Shown here piece after piece: positions 49,684 to 58,863 of a DNA stretch of 64,000 nt. The notes below the pieces were generated by a model, which saw only the letters and a program-made list of their open reading frames with translations, made no database searches and was not told the DNA's origin. A program made the position numbers and the translations under genes. Each line of letters opens with the position of its first letter. The stretch's first letter is position 1. The DNA is from Dethiosulfatarculus sandiegensis (lineage in GTDB: Bacteria > Desulfobacterota > Desulfarculia > Desulfarculales > Desulfarculaceae), in contig NZ_AZAC01000029.1 in assembly GCF_000931935.2 (NCBI RefSeq), forward strand, positions 1 through 64,000, in the 5' to 3' direction.

Positions 49684-50562
49684 TCAGCGCCGAACCGCGC
49701 CAAGGTAGATAGCCCCCAGGGTGATAACCGCTCCCAGGGCCTCAATGGCTGTGGTGGGTCGGGCAAAGATCAGGATATCCCAGATAAAGGCCAGGGTGGG
49801 CTGCATTAAAAGGATAAGGCCGGTTTTTGAGGGAGGGATGCGAGGCATGCCCGTACCGATCAGAATCCAGCCCAGGCTGTGGCAGACCAGCCCATAGATC
49901 AAAAGCCACAGCCAGTCTACAGGCCGGGGAATGGCCAAAGATTCTCCGGTAACAGTCGCTGTTATGTAAAGAAAAAGAGCACTGACCAAAGACATGATCG
50001 CCATGTTGGCAAATAAAGGCAGCTTTACAGGCAAAACCATGGTGCGGCGTAAGGCAAAGAGATAGAAGGTGTAGCTTAAAGCGGCTAAAAGGCCCAGTAA
50101 AACACCTGCCCGGTAATTGCCTGCCGTGGCGGCCCAGTCCTGGGCCACGATCAGGTATAGCCCGGCCAGGGCGGTGATAATGGAAAAGATCAGGCGGGTT
50201 GTGACTTTTTCCTTAAAAAACAGCACCCCGGCCGCAGCCACCAGAAAGACCTGGAAATTGGCTATCAAAGTAGCCAGACCTGGCCCTACATAGTGGATGG
50301 AGCGGTGCCAGAACACCATGTCAAAGCAAAAGAAAAGCCCGGCCGCAGCTGCGCCGAAGAAAGCCTTGGCCCCCATCCAAAGGTTTTCCCTGCGGATTAA
50401 CGCCCCGGCCAGAAGGGCGATTCCACCAAACAAAACCCGGTAAACTCCGGCTGCGGTGGGGTCAGCCTCGGAAAGCCTGACCATGATGCTGGAAAAGCTT
50501 ATCAAAGAGGCTCCGGCCAGCACCTGTAACAGGGGAAGGTTTTTCAAGGTAGAGTCTTGCAT
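49684..50562 (-). CDS. EamA/DMT-family transporter, first of three paralogues
   Basis: 292 residues with ten predicted membrane helices in two five-helix EamA repeats. Diagnostic segments are ISFSSIMVRLSEADPTAAGVYR, FWHRSIHYVGPGLATLIANF, and LIYGLVCHSLGWILIGTGMPRIP in the second half. DMT proteins export or exchange small metabolites across the inner membrane; the substrate is unknown. Very similar motifs recur in the genes at 50671 and 52021. Confidence 0.9.
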   Translation of the reverse strand: MQDSTLKNLPLLQVLAGASLISFSSIMVRLSEADPTAAGVYRVLFGGIALLAGALIRRENLWMGAKAFFGAAAAGLFFCFDMVFWHRSIHYVGPGLATLIANFQVFLVAAAGVLFFKEKVTTRLIFSIITALAGLYLIVAQDWAATAGNYRAGVLLGLLAALSYTFYLFALRRTMVLPVKLPLFANMAIMSLVSALFLYITATVTGESLAIPRPVDWLWLLIYGLVCHSLGWILIGTGMPRIPPSKTGLILLMQPTLAFIWDILIFARPTTAIEALGAVITLGAIYLGAVRR

Positions 50563-50670
50563 TATGCTTTCCTGGTATTTTCAAGTTTGCGCCTGGCCGG
50601 GATTTGGTTATGAGGCATGATTCTAACCGGAAGGCAGGCTGAAAATCCAGGATGCTTTCAGGCGGAAGGG

Positions 50671-51555
50671 CTATTTATTCATACCGCTTGATCCAAGGTA
50701 CACGGCGGATAGGGTGAGGCCTGCTCCTGCCGCTTCAGTAATGGAAAACGAACGGTCAAAAATCAGCACATCCCAGACAAAGGCCAGGGTGGGTTGAAGC
50801 AGGAGCACCAATCCGGTCAGGGATGCGGGGATGCCCGCTATGCCTTTAGCTATGAACAGCCAGCCCAGGCCATGGCACAACAGGCCGTAGATTAAAAGGA
50901 AAACCCAGTCTTTTTTCTCCGGTATGGCAAAAGATTCACCCAACCCAAAAATGACGATGCTCAAGATCCCGGCGCTGGTCAAAGATATCATGGTCATGTT
51001 GCCCAGGGCCGAATCAGCTCCCCGGCTTACAGTAGAGCGCCTTAAGAATAGGATGTAAAAGGCATAGCTGGTGGCTGAGACCAGGGAAAAAAAGATCCCC
51101 AACTCGTAAGCCGCTCCTGTGTCCTGCCAGTCCGGGGCCAGGATCAGATAAAGTCCGCCGACAGCCAAGGGAATAGCCAGAAAAAAGTTTTTTGTGGGGT
51201 TTTCCTTTAAAAAAACAACACCGGCTCCGGCAACTATAAAGACCTGCAGATTGGTCATGAGTGTGGCCAGGCCGGGACCGATAATATGTATGGATCTGTG
51301 CCAAAAGCCCAGGTCGCAACAAAGAAAAATTCCGGCGGGAATAATCACGCCAAGGGGCTTCCAACCATTCAAGAGAGGCTTGTTCTGAAGCAGGGCAATA
51401 AGTAAAAGGCCCAACCCTCCAAAAAGAAAGCGATAAAAAGCCGTTGTGGTGGGGGCCGTACGGGTCAGTCCCACCATTATGCTGGAAAAGCTGATAAGAA
51501 CAGCGCCCACTCCGACCATCAGGAGTGCTTTTCGGGAGGGGGTTAAGGTTTTCAT
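50671..51555 (-). CDS. EamA/DMT-family transporter, second of three paralogues
   Basis: 294 residues, ten helices. ISFSSIMVGLTRTAPTTTAFYR, FWHRSIHIIGPGLATLMTNL and LIYGLLCHGLGWLFIAKGIAGIP align with the neighbouring copies. The gap of 108 bp to the next gene contains no terminator, so co-transcription is possible. Substrate unknown. Confidence 0.9.
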   Translation of the reverse strand: MKTLTPSRKALLMVGVGAVLISFSSIMVGLTRTAPTTTAFYRFLFGGLGLLLIALLQNKPLLNGWKPLGVIIPAGIFLCCDLGFWHRSIHIIGPGLATLMTNLQVFIVAGAGVVFLKENPTKNFFLAIPLAVGGLYLILAPDWQDTGAAYELGIFFSLVSATSYAFYILFLRRSTVSRGADSALGNMTMISLTSAGILSIVIFGLGESFAIPEKKDWVFLLIYGLLCHGLGWLFIAKGIAGIPASLTGLVLLLQPTLAFVWDVLIFDRSFSITEAAGAGLTLSAVYLGSSGMNK

Positions 51556-52020
51556 GGAATTATCTCGCCCTGTTGTTGTTTGTAATCAAAGCGAGGCATT
51601 CTACATCCCAGACACCAGAAAAGCTATGGCTGAGACAATTTATTTTTTAAAAAAAGATCATTCGAAAAAAGAAAAGAATATTTATTTTTTGGCAGGGGGT
51701 GAAAGGAAAATTGATTTGCATGTCAGTAAATAGTCTTTTTAAGAAAAAGTAATTTGTGAATTAGGATGAAACTCAGAATTGTTCATTGGCGCCTGCTTTA
51801 AGATATATTTAAACTAGTTGAGAATAAAAGTTATTTTAAAGATACTCGGTTCGTTTTCAAAAGAGTTTTTTTGAGCCCGGAAGTTTACATTATAAGAAAA
51901 CTGGACAAATAGGAGGCGGGTGGTTAAAAAATACATCTGATTCCTTGAAAAATGAACCCCCGTAAACTCCAGCGGAGCGTCCGCTATTTCTTCTTGCTCT
52001 GCTCATAAGGCTGCGTCCTG
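51556..52020. other. AT-rich intergenic region between transporter paralogues
   Basis: 465 bp, AT-rich at 51620-51900. It should contain the promoter of the gene at 50671-51555. No gene, RNA or repeat of the dispersed family was recognised. Confidence 0.4.
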
Positions 52021-52911
52021 CTAGGTTTTGTTTTTCCCAAAGTTTATACCCAGGTAAATACTGACAAGGGCAAGGCCCGCACCGGTTGCCTCACTTGGGG
52101 AAAAGGGCCTGGCAAAAAACACCACATCCCAGACAAAGGCAAGGGCGGGCTGCATAAGCAACACCAAACCGATGAGCGAGGCCTTTATGTGGGGAAGTCC
52201 GTTTGAGATAAACCACCAACCCAGGCTGTGACAGACTAAGCCGTAGATCAAAAGCCAAAGCCAGTCTATGGCCCTGGGAATGGCAAAGGTCTCGCCCGTG
52301 CCCCAAGAGCCCAAGCCCAGAAACAGGGCGCAGAAAAGTGAGACCAGGGCCATGGCGCTCAAGGGCGAGAGCCTTTGGGCGGCGCCCACCAGGTGGCGCA
52401 GGCTGATAAGGTAAAAGCTGTAGGCCAAGGCGGCCAAAAGGGCCAGAAAGACGCCTGTGCGATATTCGGTTGTGAGTTGGCCCCAGTTTTGGCCCACAAT
52501 CAGGTAAAGACCGGCCAAGGCAAGGAAAACGGCTCCCAAATATATGCCGTTTAGTTTTTCCTTAAAAAGAAAAAAGCCAAAACCAGCCATGATGAAGACC
52601 TGAAAATTCAGTAAAAGCGTTGCCAGTCCCGGACCAATGAACAGGATAGACCAATGCCACACCCCCAGGTCCAGAGCCCAGAAAAAACCTGCCAGGGCAG
52701 CCAGGCAGATGCCTTTTTTACCCGGTGGAACCGGATTTTTTTGTTGAAGGGCCAGGGCGGTTAAGGCTACCCCGGCAAAAAGGACCCGGTAAAAGGCGGC
52801 TGCCACCGGCTCTGTGTGGGTGAGTTTGGCCATGACACTGGAAAAGCTGATAAACACAGCTCCAGCCAAGACCTTGATCAGTGCGGAATCCATACCATTG
52901 GCAGGGCTCAA
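52021..52911 (-). CDS. EamA/DMT-family transporter, third of three paralogues
   Basis: 296 residues, ten helices. ISFSSVMAKLTHTEPVAAAFYR, VWHWSILFIGPGLATLLLNFQV and LIYGLVCHSLGWWFISNGLPHI are shared with the two other copies. The separation of 465 bp suggests its own promoter. The three genes probably arose by local duplication. Substrate unknown. Confidence 0.9.
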   Translation of the reverse strand: MSPANGMDSALIKVLAGAVFISFSSVMAKLTHTEPVAAAFYRVLFAGVALTALALQQKNPVPPGKKGICLAALAGFFWALDLGVWHWSILFIGPGLATLLLNFQVFIMAGFGFFLFKEKLNGIYLGAVFLALAGLYLIVGQNWGQLTTEYRTGVFLALLAALAYSFYLISLRHLVGAAQRLSPLSAMALVSLFCALFLGLGSWGTGETFAIPRAIDWLWLLIYGLVCHSLGWWFISNGLPHIKASLIGLVLLMQPALAFVWDVVFFARPFSPSEATGAGLALVSIYLGINFGKNKT

Positions 52912-53273
52912 AATCTGGCTCCATTTTGCTGGGAAAGGGAAGTGTTTTTTAAAGGGGTTGATCCTAACCGTCTTTTGATTTGAAGACCAGGTTTTTCTAA
53001 AAAAGGGCGGGCCGGGAAAAGGTTTTCAAACAGCATCCTGTGATCTGTCCATGAAAAAACTTGTTTCAGGGAGGCAGGAACAAGGAATCCTGAGTATCAG
53101 CTAATTCCTTAATTGGAGTATCCATGGCAAGGGGAACAATTGCCGCAAAGGAGGGCGTACAGGTTGGACCTGCGGAGCAAAGTTTCCGGGATAGCCTGTA
53201 GAAAGGTAAATGGGGGTATCCACCCGGTGCATTTGGCTGCATCAGGCGGTTTGTATAGATAAAAAAGAGGGGC
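52912..53273. other. Intergenic region, nothing recognised
   Basis: 362 bp between the third EamA gene (minus) and a small membrane-protein gene (minus). It should hold the EamA promoter. No convincing frame, hairpin or repeat seen. Confidence 0.4.
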
Positions 53274-53492
53274 CTAATTTTGCATCAGGCGTTTGACTTT
53301 GCGGTGGCAAAGTCCCGAGGTGAAAAGAAGCACCAGCCCCAAAAAGAAAAGGCCCAGACTTTCCACCATATACAGGCCCTTGCCTGTAAGCCACCCTCCC
53401 AGGGCATGGTCCCAGACCATGATGGAGAGCATTAGCATAATAAAGCCCGCTACAAAAAACAAGATAGACAGAATCCTGAAGAATATACGCAT
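53274..53492 (-). CDS. Small two-helix membrane protein
   Basis: 72 residues with two hydrophobic helices (about 5-27: ILSILFFVAGFIMLMLSIMV; about 40-60: MVESLGLFFLGLVLLFTSG) and a basic C-terminus (CHRKVKRLMQN). The ribosome site is weak (AGGGGAA about 12 bp upstream). No family recognised. Strong membrane-type composition supports a real gene. Confidence 0.5.
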   Translation of the reverse strand: MRIFFRILSILFFVAGFIMLMLSIMVWDHALGGWLTGKGLYMVESLGLFFLGLVLLFTSGLCHRKVKRLMQN

Positions 53493-53614
53493 GGATCTGA
53501 TTATTCCCCTGGAGAATTGTTTTTTTATGCCTTTTACGGCTGTCAGGCATGAGGATGAAAAATAATAAACAATATATGTCCTAATAGAATTTATTTCATT
53601 GTAGCATTAAAAGA

Positions 53615-53635
53615 ATCCCGGGCATAGCCCGGGAT
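53615..53635. terminator. Short perfect hairpin before the MarR gene end
   Basis: ATCCCGGGC (53615-53623), loop ATA, GCCCGGGAT (53627-53635). It lies about 130 bp beyond the marR stop on the minus strand and could end its transcript. No T-run is obvious. Confidence 0.45.
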
Positions 53636-53763
53636 GCCCAGGTGACAGACAAAATACTGCCTTGGCATGTGGATAACCTGAAAGACGGCGCGGCTGATAA
53701 TCTAGACCGGAGACCGCTGTCCGGGGTTAGGTTTGGTCAGTCGGAGAAAAATGTTATTCAGGG

Positions 53764-54267
53764 CTATTTGGGGTCCTGGTTTTTGCTTAAAAGCCGCTGG
53801 ATCAGCTCCATGGCGTTGACCATTTGTTCTATTTCTTCCGGGTTCAAGGGTGAGATCAGGCTGTTGATCAGGTCGGAGCTGTTATTGATAATGGTATTTA
53901 ACACCATCTGCCCTTGATTGGTCAGGGTGAGGCCCCTGGCCCTTTTATCCTGGGGATCTTTTTCCCGTAAAATCCAACCCTGGCGTTCCAGCCTGCGGAG
54001 GGTCCTGCTCATATAACCCCGGTCCATGCCCAGCATCTCGATGAGATCCTTGGCCCGACATTTGGGGTGGTCATTAACCTCAAATAGAATACGCGCTTCA
54101 GAGAGAGACACAGGGCTGTTGAGGTATCCCTCGTTTAAGAGGCCCAGAACCCTGGTGTAAAAGCGGTTAAACAGTCGTACCGATTCGGCTGGTAAAGGCA
54201 CAAAAAATCCTTTGGTTTGAGTTTGTATCTGCATCTTGGCCCAGGGAATTGCTTTTGTCAACTTCAT
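53764..54267 (-). CDS. MarR-family transcriptional regulator
   Basis: 167 residues from ATG 54267; a second ATG at 54234 (MQIQTQTKGFF) would leave the operator fully upstream and is also plausible. The winged-helix core is at about 50-125: SLSEARILFEVNDHPKCRAK, DLIEMLGMDRGYMSRTLRRL, and the wing RLERQGWILREKDPQDKRAR with the DxR motif. It is divergent from the GNAT gene at 54732. Matching operator-like sites lie at its own start and before the GNAT gene, so it probably represses both. Confidence 0.88.
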   Translation of the reverse strand: MKLTKAIPWAKMQIQTQTKGFFVPLPAESVRLFNRFYTRVLGLLNEGYLNSPVSLSEARILFEVNDHPKCRAKDLIEMLGMDRGYMSRTLRRLERQGWILREKDPQDKRARGLTLTNQGQMVLNTIINNSSDLINSLISPLNPEEIEQMVNAMELIQRLLSKNQDPK

Positions 54268-54286
54268 AGTTGACAAAAGCAACTAT
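54266..54286. promoter_or_regulatory. MarR operator-like site at the marR start
   Basis: ATAGTTG-ACAAAAG-CAACTAT, an inverted repeat of the AGTTG...CAACT type bound by many MarR proteins. It overlaps a second inverted repeat, GCTTTTGTCAA (54251-54261) with TTGACAAAAGC (54270-54280). A near-identical site lies at 54648-54666. Confidence 0.7.
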
Positions 54287-54296
54287 TACTTTCTGA

Positions 54297-54630
54297 CGAA
54301 GTCCTCCTGGACTTTGTCAGATGCCAATTGTCCAAAACGCGGTTTTGACAATTGCACGAATTACTCGGCTTAAGAAAGCCTCCTAATTCGGCGGGCCATC
54401 CATGGCCCGCGCTTTGTTACTTAGGCCTTTTGATACTTTGACTGACATCCAGTGTCAAAAACGCGGTTTTGCCAGTGGATTCGAATTACTCGGCTTGGGA
54501 AAGCCTCCTAATTCGGAGGGCCGTCATACGGGGTCCCCAAAAATGCATAGCATTTTTGGGGTGATTTCATGGCCCGCGTTTTGTTATTTAGGCCTTCCTG
54601 GACTTTGTCAGATGCCAATTGGCCAGGGCG
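54297..54630. repeat. Hairpin-rich tandem repeat array
   Basis: Two imperfect units of about 85 bp (from 54310 and 54438) share the elements AAAACGCGGTTTTG, GAATTACTCGGCTT, GAAAGCCTCCTAATTCGG and GGGCC. Each folds into successive stems. Extra perfect hairpins are GCGGGCCAT/ATGGCCCGC (54391-54399 with 54402-54410) and CCCCAAAAATGC/GCATTTTTGGGG (54535-54546 with 54550-54561). Inverted copies of the dispersed AAAGTCCAGGAGGA repeat bound the array (54297-54316 and 54595-54622). It looks like a BIME- or MITE-type element; no coding frame is seen. Confidence 0.75.
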
Positions 54631-54647
54631 TGTTTCTGAAGATTTAA

Positions 54648-54666
54648 TAGTTGACAATAGCAACTA
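54648..54666. promoter_or_regulatory. MarR operator-like site upstream of the GNAT gene
   Basis: TAGTTG-ACAATAG-CAACTA, matching the site at the marR start except for one base in the spacer. It lies 66 bp before the GNAT start codon, in or near its promoter (TATACT near 54680). Confidence 0.7.
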
Positions 54667-54731
54667 GATATCCTAGTGTATACTGGTATTAAATAAGATT
54701 GCAAGGCAAAGGAAGGGGGCAAAGGGGCGAT

Positions 54732-55223
54732 ATGACGGCTAAGTTTGTCTTTTCCGGTTATTACCCCGGTCTTATCGGCCGTGTGGTTGAGCTGCACGGT
54801 AGTTTTTATGCGGAAAACTGGGATTTTGATGTGAGCTTTGAGACCCAGGTGGCCATGGAACTCGGCGAATTCATGCACGAGTTTAAGCCTTCGCGGGATG
54901 GAGTCTGGGCGGCCCGCCTTGATGGGGAGTTTGCCGGTAGTGTTTTCATAGACGGTAAGGAGGCCATGCAGGACGGGGCCAGATTACGCTGGTTTATAGT
55001 CAGCCCCAAGGTTCAGGGCCATGGTCTGGGCAGGCTGCTTTTGGCAAAAGCAGTTGATTTTTGCAGGCAAAGAAAATATCCCAAGATAAACCTCTGGACC
55101 TTTAAAGGGCTTGAGGCTGCCAGGGTCCTTTACCTGGATGCCGGATTTGTGGTTACCCAAGAGCACAATGTAGACCAGTGGGGCGGAAATCTCTTGGAAC
55201 AGCGTTATGATTTGAAGCTTTAG
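54732..55223 (+). CDS. GNAT-family N-acetyltransferase
   Basis: 163 residues from ATG 54732, with AAAGGGG upstream. The acetyl-CoA-binding signature is seen in WFIVSPKVQGHGLGRLLLAKA (about 92-112; Q/RxxGxG/A type), followed by INLWTFKGLEAARVLYLDAGF. MarR/GNAT pairs and fusions are common, and here the two genes are divergent with shared operator-like sites. The acetyl acceptor is unknown; a small-molecule or antibiotic-detoxifying role is one possibility. Confidence 0.88.
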   Translation: MTAKFVFSGYYPGLIGRVVELHGSFYAENWDFDVSFETQVAMELGEFMHEFKPSRDGVWAARLDGEFAGSVFIDGKEAMQDGARLRWFIVSPKVQGHGLGRLLLAKAVDFCRQRKYPKINLWTFKGLEAARVLYLDAGFVVTQEHNVDQWGGNLLEQRYDLKL

Positions 55224-55309
55224 CCAAAACCGGGCAGATTGAATCAGGGGGGCAGGGCCGGTTAAGCGGTTTTTATAAATAACCGCGGGGATTTGATAAA
55301 AATAATGCG

Positions 55310-55334
55310 GGCCGGGGCAAAGACTGCCCCGGCC
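55310..55334 (-). terminator. Terminator of the YhaN/YhaO operon
   Basis: GGCCGGGGCA (55310-55319), 5-nt loop, TGCCCCGGCC (55325-55334). On the minus strand it is followed by ATTATTTTTATC. It lies just beyond the stop codon at 55342. Confidence 0.85.
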
Positions 55335-55341
55335 GAGGTTT

Positions 55342-58300
55342 TCAGGCCTCAAGGCGATGGATAAACAACTCTCCATCTTTGGCGACTTGGCCTGCCAGTT
55401 CCCCCAGGTGCTGGTGGTGGGTAAAGAAAATAACCTGGGTTTGGGCCGAAAGTCTGGTCAGGGCGGATAAGGCCCGGGCTGCCCTTTGGTCGTCAAAGTG
55501 CACCAGTGCGTCATCCATGATAAAGGGAAACGGTTCCCTGGCTGCCAGGTGCAGTTCCAGGGCGGCCAGACGCAGACCCAGATAAAGTTGGTCACAGGTG
55601 CCGTCGCTCATGGCTCCCACCGGTAATTGTTCTTTGTTTTTTCCAGAACGAATACCCAAAAGAATGGGGTTATCCTTTTCATCATAGCCCATGGCAAGAC
55701 CGCTGAAAGAACCGCCGGTGAGTTCCCGGAAATATTCTCCGGCCTTATCTAAAAGGGGCTTTTTGTTCTCTTTGAGATAGCGCTCCATCTGCATTTTAAG
55801 GAGATTTACCGCGAACAGAATTTTTAAGTATTCCTCTGTCTTATCCCTTGCTTCGGCAAGAAGGTTGCCTGCTTCCTGCCTGGCCTGGGCAGCCCCTTTC
55901 TGATCATTCATCTGTTCAAGCCTAAGCTTGGCCTGGGCCGTTTTTTCCTGTTCCCCGGCTCTTTGTTCTTCCAGGTCATCCAGTTGTTGTTGGGTCTCCG
56001 CCTTAAGGGCAAAAATTTCATCAGCCTTGACCTGGGCGGCTTCTTCCCTTAGTTCTCCGGCTCCCATGCCCGGGCTGGCGTGGGAGAGGAGGCTTTGGGT
56101 CAGCTCATTGATTTCCCTTAGCTTTGCCTCGCGCTTAAGCCAAATGTCTTCCGCCAGGGGCAGATTTTCTTCTTTTTCCACTCCTGCCTGGATCAAAAGC
56201 TTGGCCAAAACTTCCTTGGCCTGATTGAGCCTGGCTTCAATTCCGTTAAGGCTGGTTTCCTTGTCCTGCAGCTGTTCTGAGAGAGCCTCTTTTTGGGTTT
56301 GCGCTGTCTTGGTGTCGGCCAGGAGCCGGTTAAGCCCTTCCACTGCTTCTTCGGTTTTTTGGTCCGACAGCCTGGGGGCGATGGCCGTGCAAAGATCTTG
56401 AACCTGTTTTTGGTAAGTGGAGATTTTTTGTCTCAGGGCCGCAATGGTTTGCCGGGCACTATTGGCCTTGGCCAGGGTTTGGCTTAATTCTGTCCTTGTA
56501 TTGAGCTCGGCCATGGCCTGACGCGGCGTAAGGCCTGAATTCATACCGGCCTGATCAAGGGCCCTCTCCCAGTTTTCCTGCCACAGGTCCAGGGCTTCCT
56601 TGTGCTCTGCCTGCTCGGAGTTGGCCTGCTTAAGCTGTTCATTTACTTCGCTGATGCGCTCTTCTGCGTTTTTTTGATCTTGACCGGCCTTGATTAAGGA
56701 TGCGTGCAGCCCTTCGGCCATTTTCAAAAGGGCCTGCCAGTCAAGGCCGCTTGAGAGCAGGGGGCCCTGGATTTGGCTCAGGATGCCGGTCAACTCCGCT
56801 TGATAAGTGCCTTTTGTTTTTTGAATTCGGGCCAGTTTTTGTTTTGCTTTTTCCCGGTCCAGGGATAATTGCTTTATTTCCTTGAAATCCCTTAGCCACC
56901 TTTGCATCTCATTGGGTGCACCCGGTTCGGGCATCAGGGGGGTCCACAGGTTTGCCCATTTTTGCCAGGATGTCATCGCCTCTTCTTCCTGGGCCTTGAT
57001 TTTGAGGTTGATTTCATTCAGGCGTTCGAGACAGTTTTTTTGCCTGGCCTTGCGGTCCTCGAGTCTGGTGACGGTTTCACTCTGCTCAAAAATGCGGTCT
57101 GCCGTTTGATCAGCCTTTTTTACAGAGGCTTCATAGGCCAGATCCAGGGAAAGGGAGCCTTTGAAGCGAGCCTCTGCCTCAGGATCAGGTGAATGCATAA
57201 GCCATGACTTTTTAATCAGTTGCCAGCCTTGATCCCTTTTTTGCCTGGCTTTGGTCAGCTCCTCCATTGTGGGAGCGGAACCATGTATAGTCAGGCTTTC
57301 TATTTCTACCTTGAGGTCGTTCAGCTCGGAAAAAAGCTGTTCCCTGCCTTGCTCCAGGGAATCTTTCCTGCGCCGGTTTTCCGCCATAAGGGCTTCATGC
57401 TCGGCTGCGGTTTCTTCATAAGGTGCGTTAAAGGTGAGCAACTCCTCCAGGGAGCCTTTGAAAAAGGGTAAGTCCATAACTGACTGATTCAGCCTTTGTT
57501 CCAGCTCAATCACCTGGTTTTGCATCTCCGCTATGGCTGTATCCAGGTCTCCCTGCTCCCTGGCCCGGCCCACGGCCATAGCCAGGGGATGAACAAGCTC
57601 GAGCCCGGAAGGCAGGTTTTTTTGCCGTTCCTTTAACCTGGCATGTTCGGTTGCTAACTCCCTGGCCCTGTTTTGGGCGTTTGTCAGGTTATTTTTCAGG
57701 GCCTGTTCTTCTTCGGAGAGCTCCTGCAATCGGGTTCTTTGGCTCACACTCGGCAGGGCTGGCTCTTCTTCTGTATCTTCCGGCTTAAGACCCAGCTCGC
57801 GGTACAGCTTTTCCGCCTGATGTTTTTTCTCCTTCAGCAGAGTGTCTTGGCCGGGCAGGTCGCTTAAATTTTGTTGATACTTACCCAGGTCACTAAAGAG
57901 TGATTCCACGGTCCGGGTCTTTTCCAGAACCGTCTTGTCAGGCAAAAGACCGCTCAGTCGTTGTTTAAGGCTTTCGATCTCCGCAACCAGGGCCGCCTTT
58001 TGGCTTTTTGCCTCTTTTATTTCCTTTTGGGCCTCCCTGCGGCTGCCGCTGAACTCCGTGTCCAGCTTAGCGGCTTTGGGTAATGCTTTCAGGTCCTGTT
58101 CCGCTTGGCCAAGGGCCGCTACCAGGGGCTGAGTTTTTTCTATGCGTTCAAGCTGGTTTAGCCGGGAGCTGAGATCGCGAATTTCCGTTTTAAGGTGATC
58201 AAGCCTTTTTTGAGCCTGGTTTTGTATGGCAAGCTGTTCTTCGTATTCCTCGGGCTTGAGAATGGTTTTGCGGGCCAGGGTCATCTGGCTTTGGTATTGA

Positions 58301-58863
58301 ATCAACAGGTTGTTGAGAAACGGTTTTTTGGCGTTGGTGGGCTTGAAAATAGCCCCTGCCTGATCCTCCAGCTCCTGAATCAGGTTTCGCATGCCCAGTC
58401 CGCCGGTGCCGGCCGCGAAAAGGGCCTGCCCCAGGTCTCCCTGGCCTGTGGCAATGAGCTCTCCCCCCTTACGCAGCTCTTCATGGCTGGTGCTGAAGAT
58501 GCTTTTAAAGGTTGATTCCGGCACCAGCTCCAGAAACCGGGCTGTCTCCTTGGGTGAAAGAGGGCTGCCTTCCTGGTCCAGCAGGGTGTTTTTATTGCCT
58601 TTTCTGCGTTGACAAAAGATGGCGTCCCCGTTTTTGAGCTCCAGCAAAGCCTTGATCAAAAGTTTGCTTGGCGCATGCAGAAAGCTGTCCGTGGTTCTGG
58701 CCGGTATGCCAAAGAAAAGGTCGTGTATGGCCCTTAAGGCAGTGGATTTGCCTGCTTCATTGGGGCCCAGAACCAGGTGAAGCCCCTGGGCTCCCTGGGA
58801 AAGATCCAATATGGTGTCGTTAAAATGGCCAAAGGCGGCCAGCTCCAGACGTCTGAACCTCAT
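55342..58863 (-). CDS. YhaN-like SMC/Rad50-type ATPase
   Basis: 1173 residues. Walker A GPNEAGKST is at 33-41, followed by the YhaN-specific ALRAIHDLFFGIP. The long middle (about 190-990) is coiled coil rich in Gln, Glu and Lys. The C-terminal head carries the signature MSDGTCDQLYLGLRLAALE and Walker B PFIMDDALVHFDD. Together with the SbcD/YhaO-type nuclease encoded just upstream (ATGA overlap at 58860-58863) it should form a Rad50-Mre11-like complex acting on DNA ends. It is larger than many YhaN proteins but of normal architecture. Confidence 0.88.
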   Translation of the reverse strand: MRFRRLELAAFGHFNDTILDLSQGAQGLHLVLGPNEAGKSTALRAIHDLFFGIPARTTDSFLHAPSKLLIKALLELKNGDAIFCQRRKGNKNTLLDQEGSPLSPKETARFLELVPESTFKSIFSTSHEELRKGGELIATGQGDLGQALFAAGTGGLGMRNLIQELEDQAGAIFKPTNAKKPFLNNLLIQYQSQMTLARKTILKPEEYEEQLAIQNQAQKRLDHLKTEIRDLSSRLNQLERIEKTQPLVAALGQAEQDLKALPKAAKLDTEFSGSRREAQKEIKEAKSQKAALVAEIESLKQRLSGLLPDKTVLEKTRTVESLFSDLGKYQQNLSDLPGQDTLLKEKKHQAEKLYRELGLKPEDTEEEPALPSVSQRTRLQELSEEEQALKNNLTNAQNRARELATEHARLKERQKNLPSGLELVHPLAMAVGRAREQGDLDTAIAEMQNQVIELEQRLNQSVMDLPFFKGSLEELLTFNAPYEETAAEHEALMAENRRRKDSLEQGREQLFSELNDLKVEIESLTIHGSAPTMEELTKARQKRDQGWQLIKKSWLMHSPDPEAEARFKGSLSLDLAYEASVKKADQTADRIFEQSETVTRLEDRKARQKNCLERLNEINLKIKAQEEEAMTSWQKWANLWTPLMPEPGAPNEMQRWLRDFKEIKQLSLDREKAKQKLARIQKTKGTYQAELTGILSQIQGPLLSSGLDWQALLKMAEGLHASLIKAGQDQKNAEERISEVNEQLKQANSEQAEHKEALDLWQENWERALDQAGMNSGLTPRQAMAELNTRTELSQTLAKANSARQTIAALRQKISTYQKQVQDLCTAIAPRLSDQKTEEAVEGLNRLLADTKTAQTQKEALSEQLQDKETSLNGIEARLNQAKEVLAKLLIQAGVEKEENLPLAEDIWLKREAKLREINELTQSLLSHASPGMGAGELREEAAQVKADEIFALKAETQQQLDDLEEQRAGEQEKTAQAKLRLEQMNDQKGAAQARQEAGNLLAEARDKTEEYLKILFAVNLLKMQMERYLKENKKPLLDKAGEYFRELTGGSFSGLAMGYDEKDNPILLGIRSGKNKEQLPVGAMSDGTCDQLYLGLRLAALELHLAAREPFPFIMDDALVHFDDQRAARALSALTRLSAQTQVIFFTHHQHLGELAGQVAKDGELFIHRLEA

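Noticed and set aside
54297-54630. CRISPR array
   Set aside because: Repeats are only two, about 85 bp, imperfect and internally palindromic, with no regular unique spacers and no cas genes nearby.
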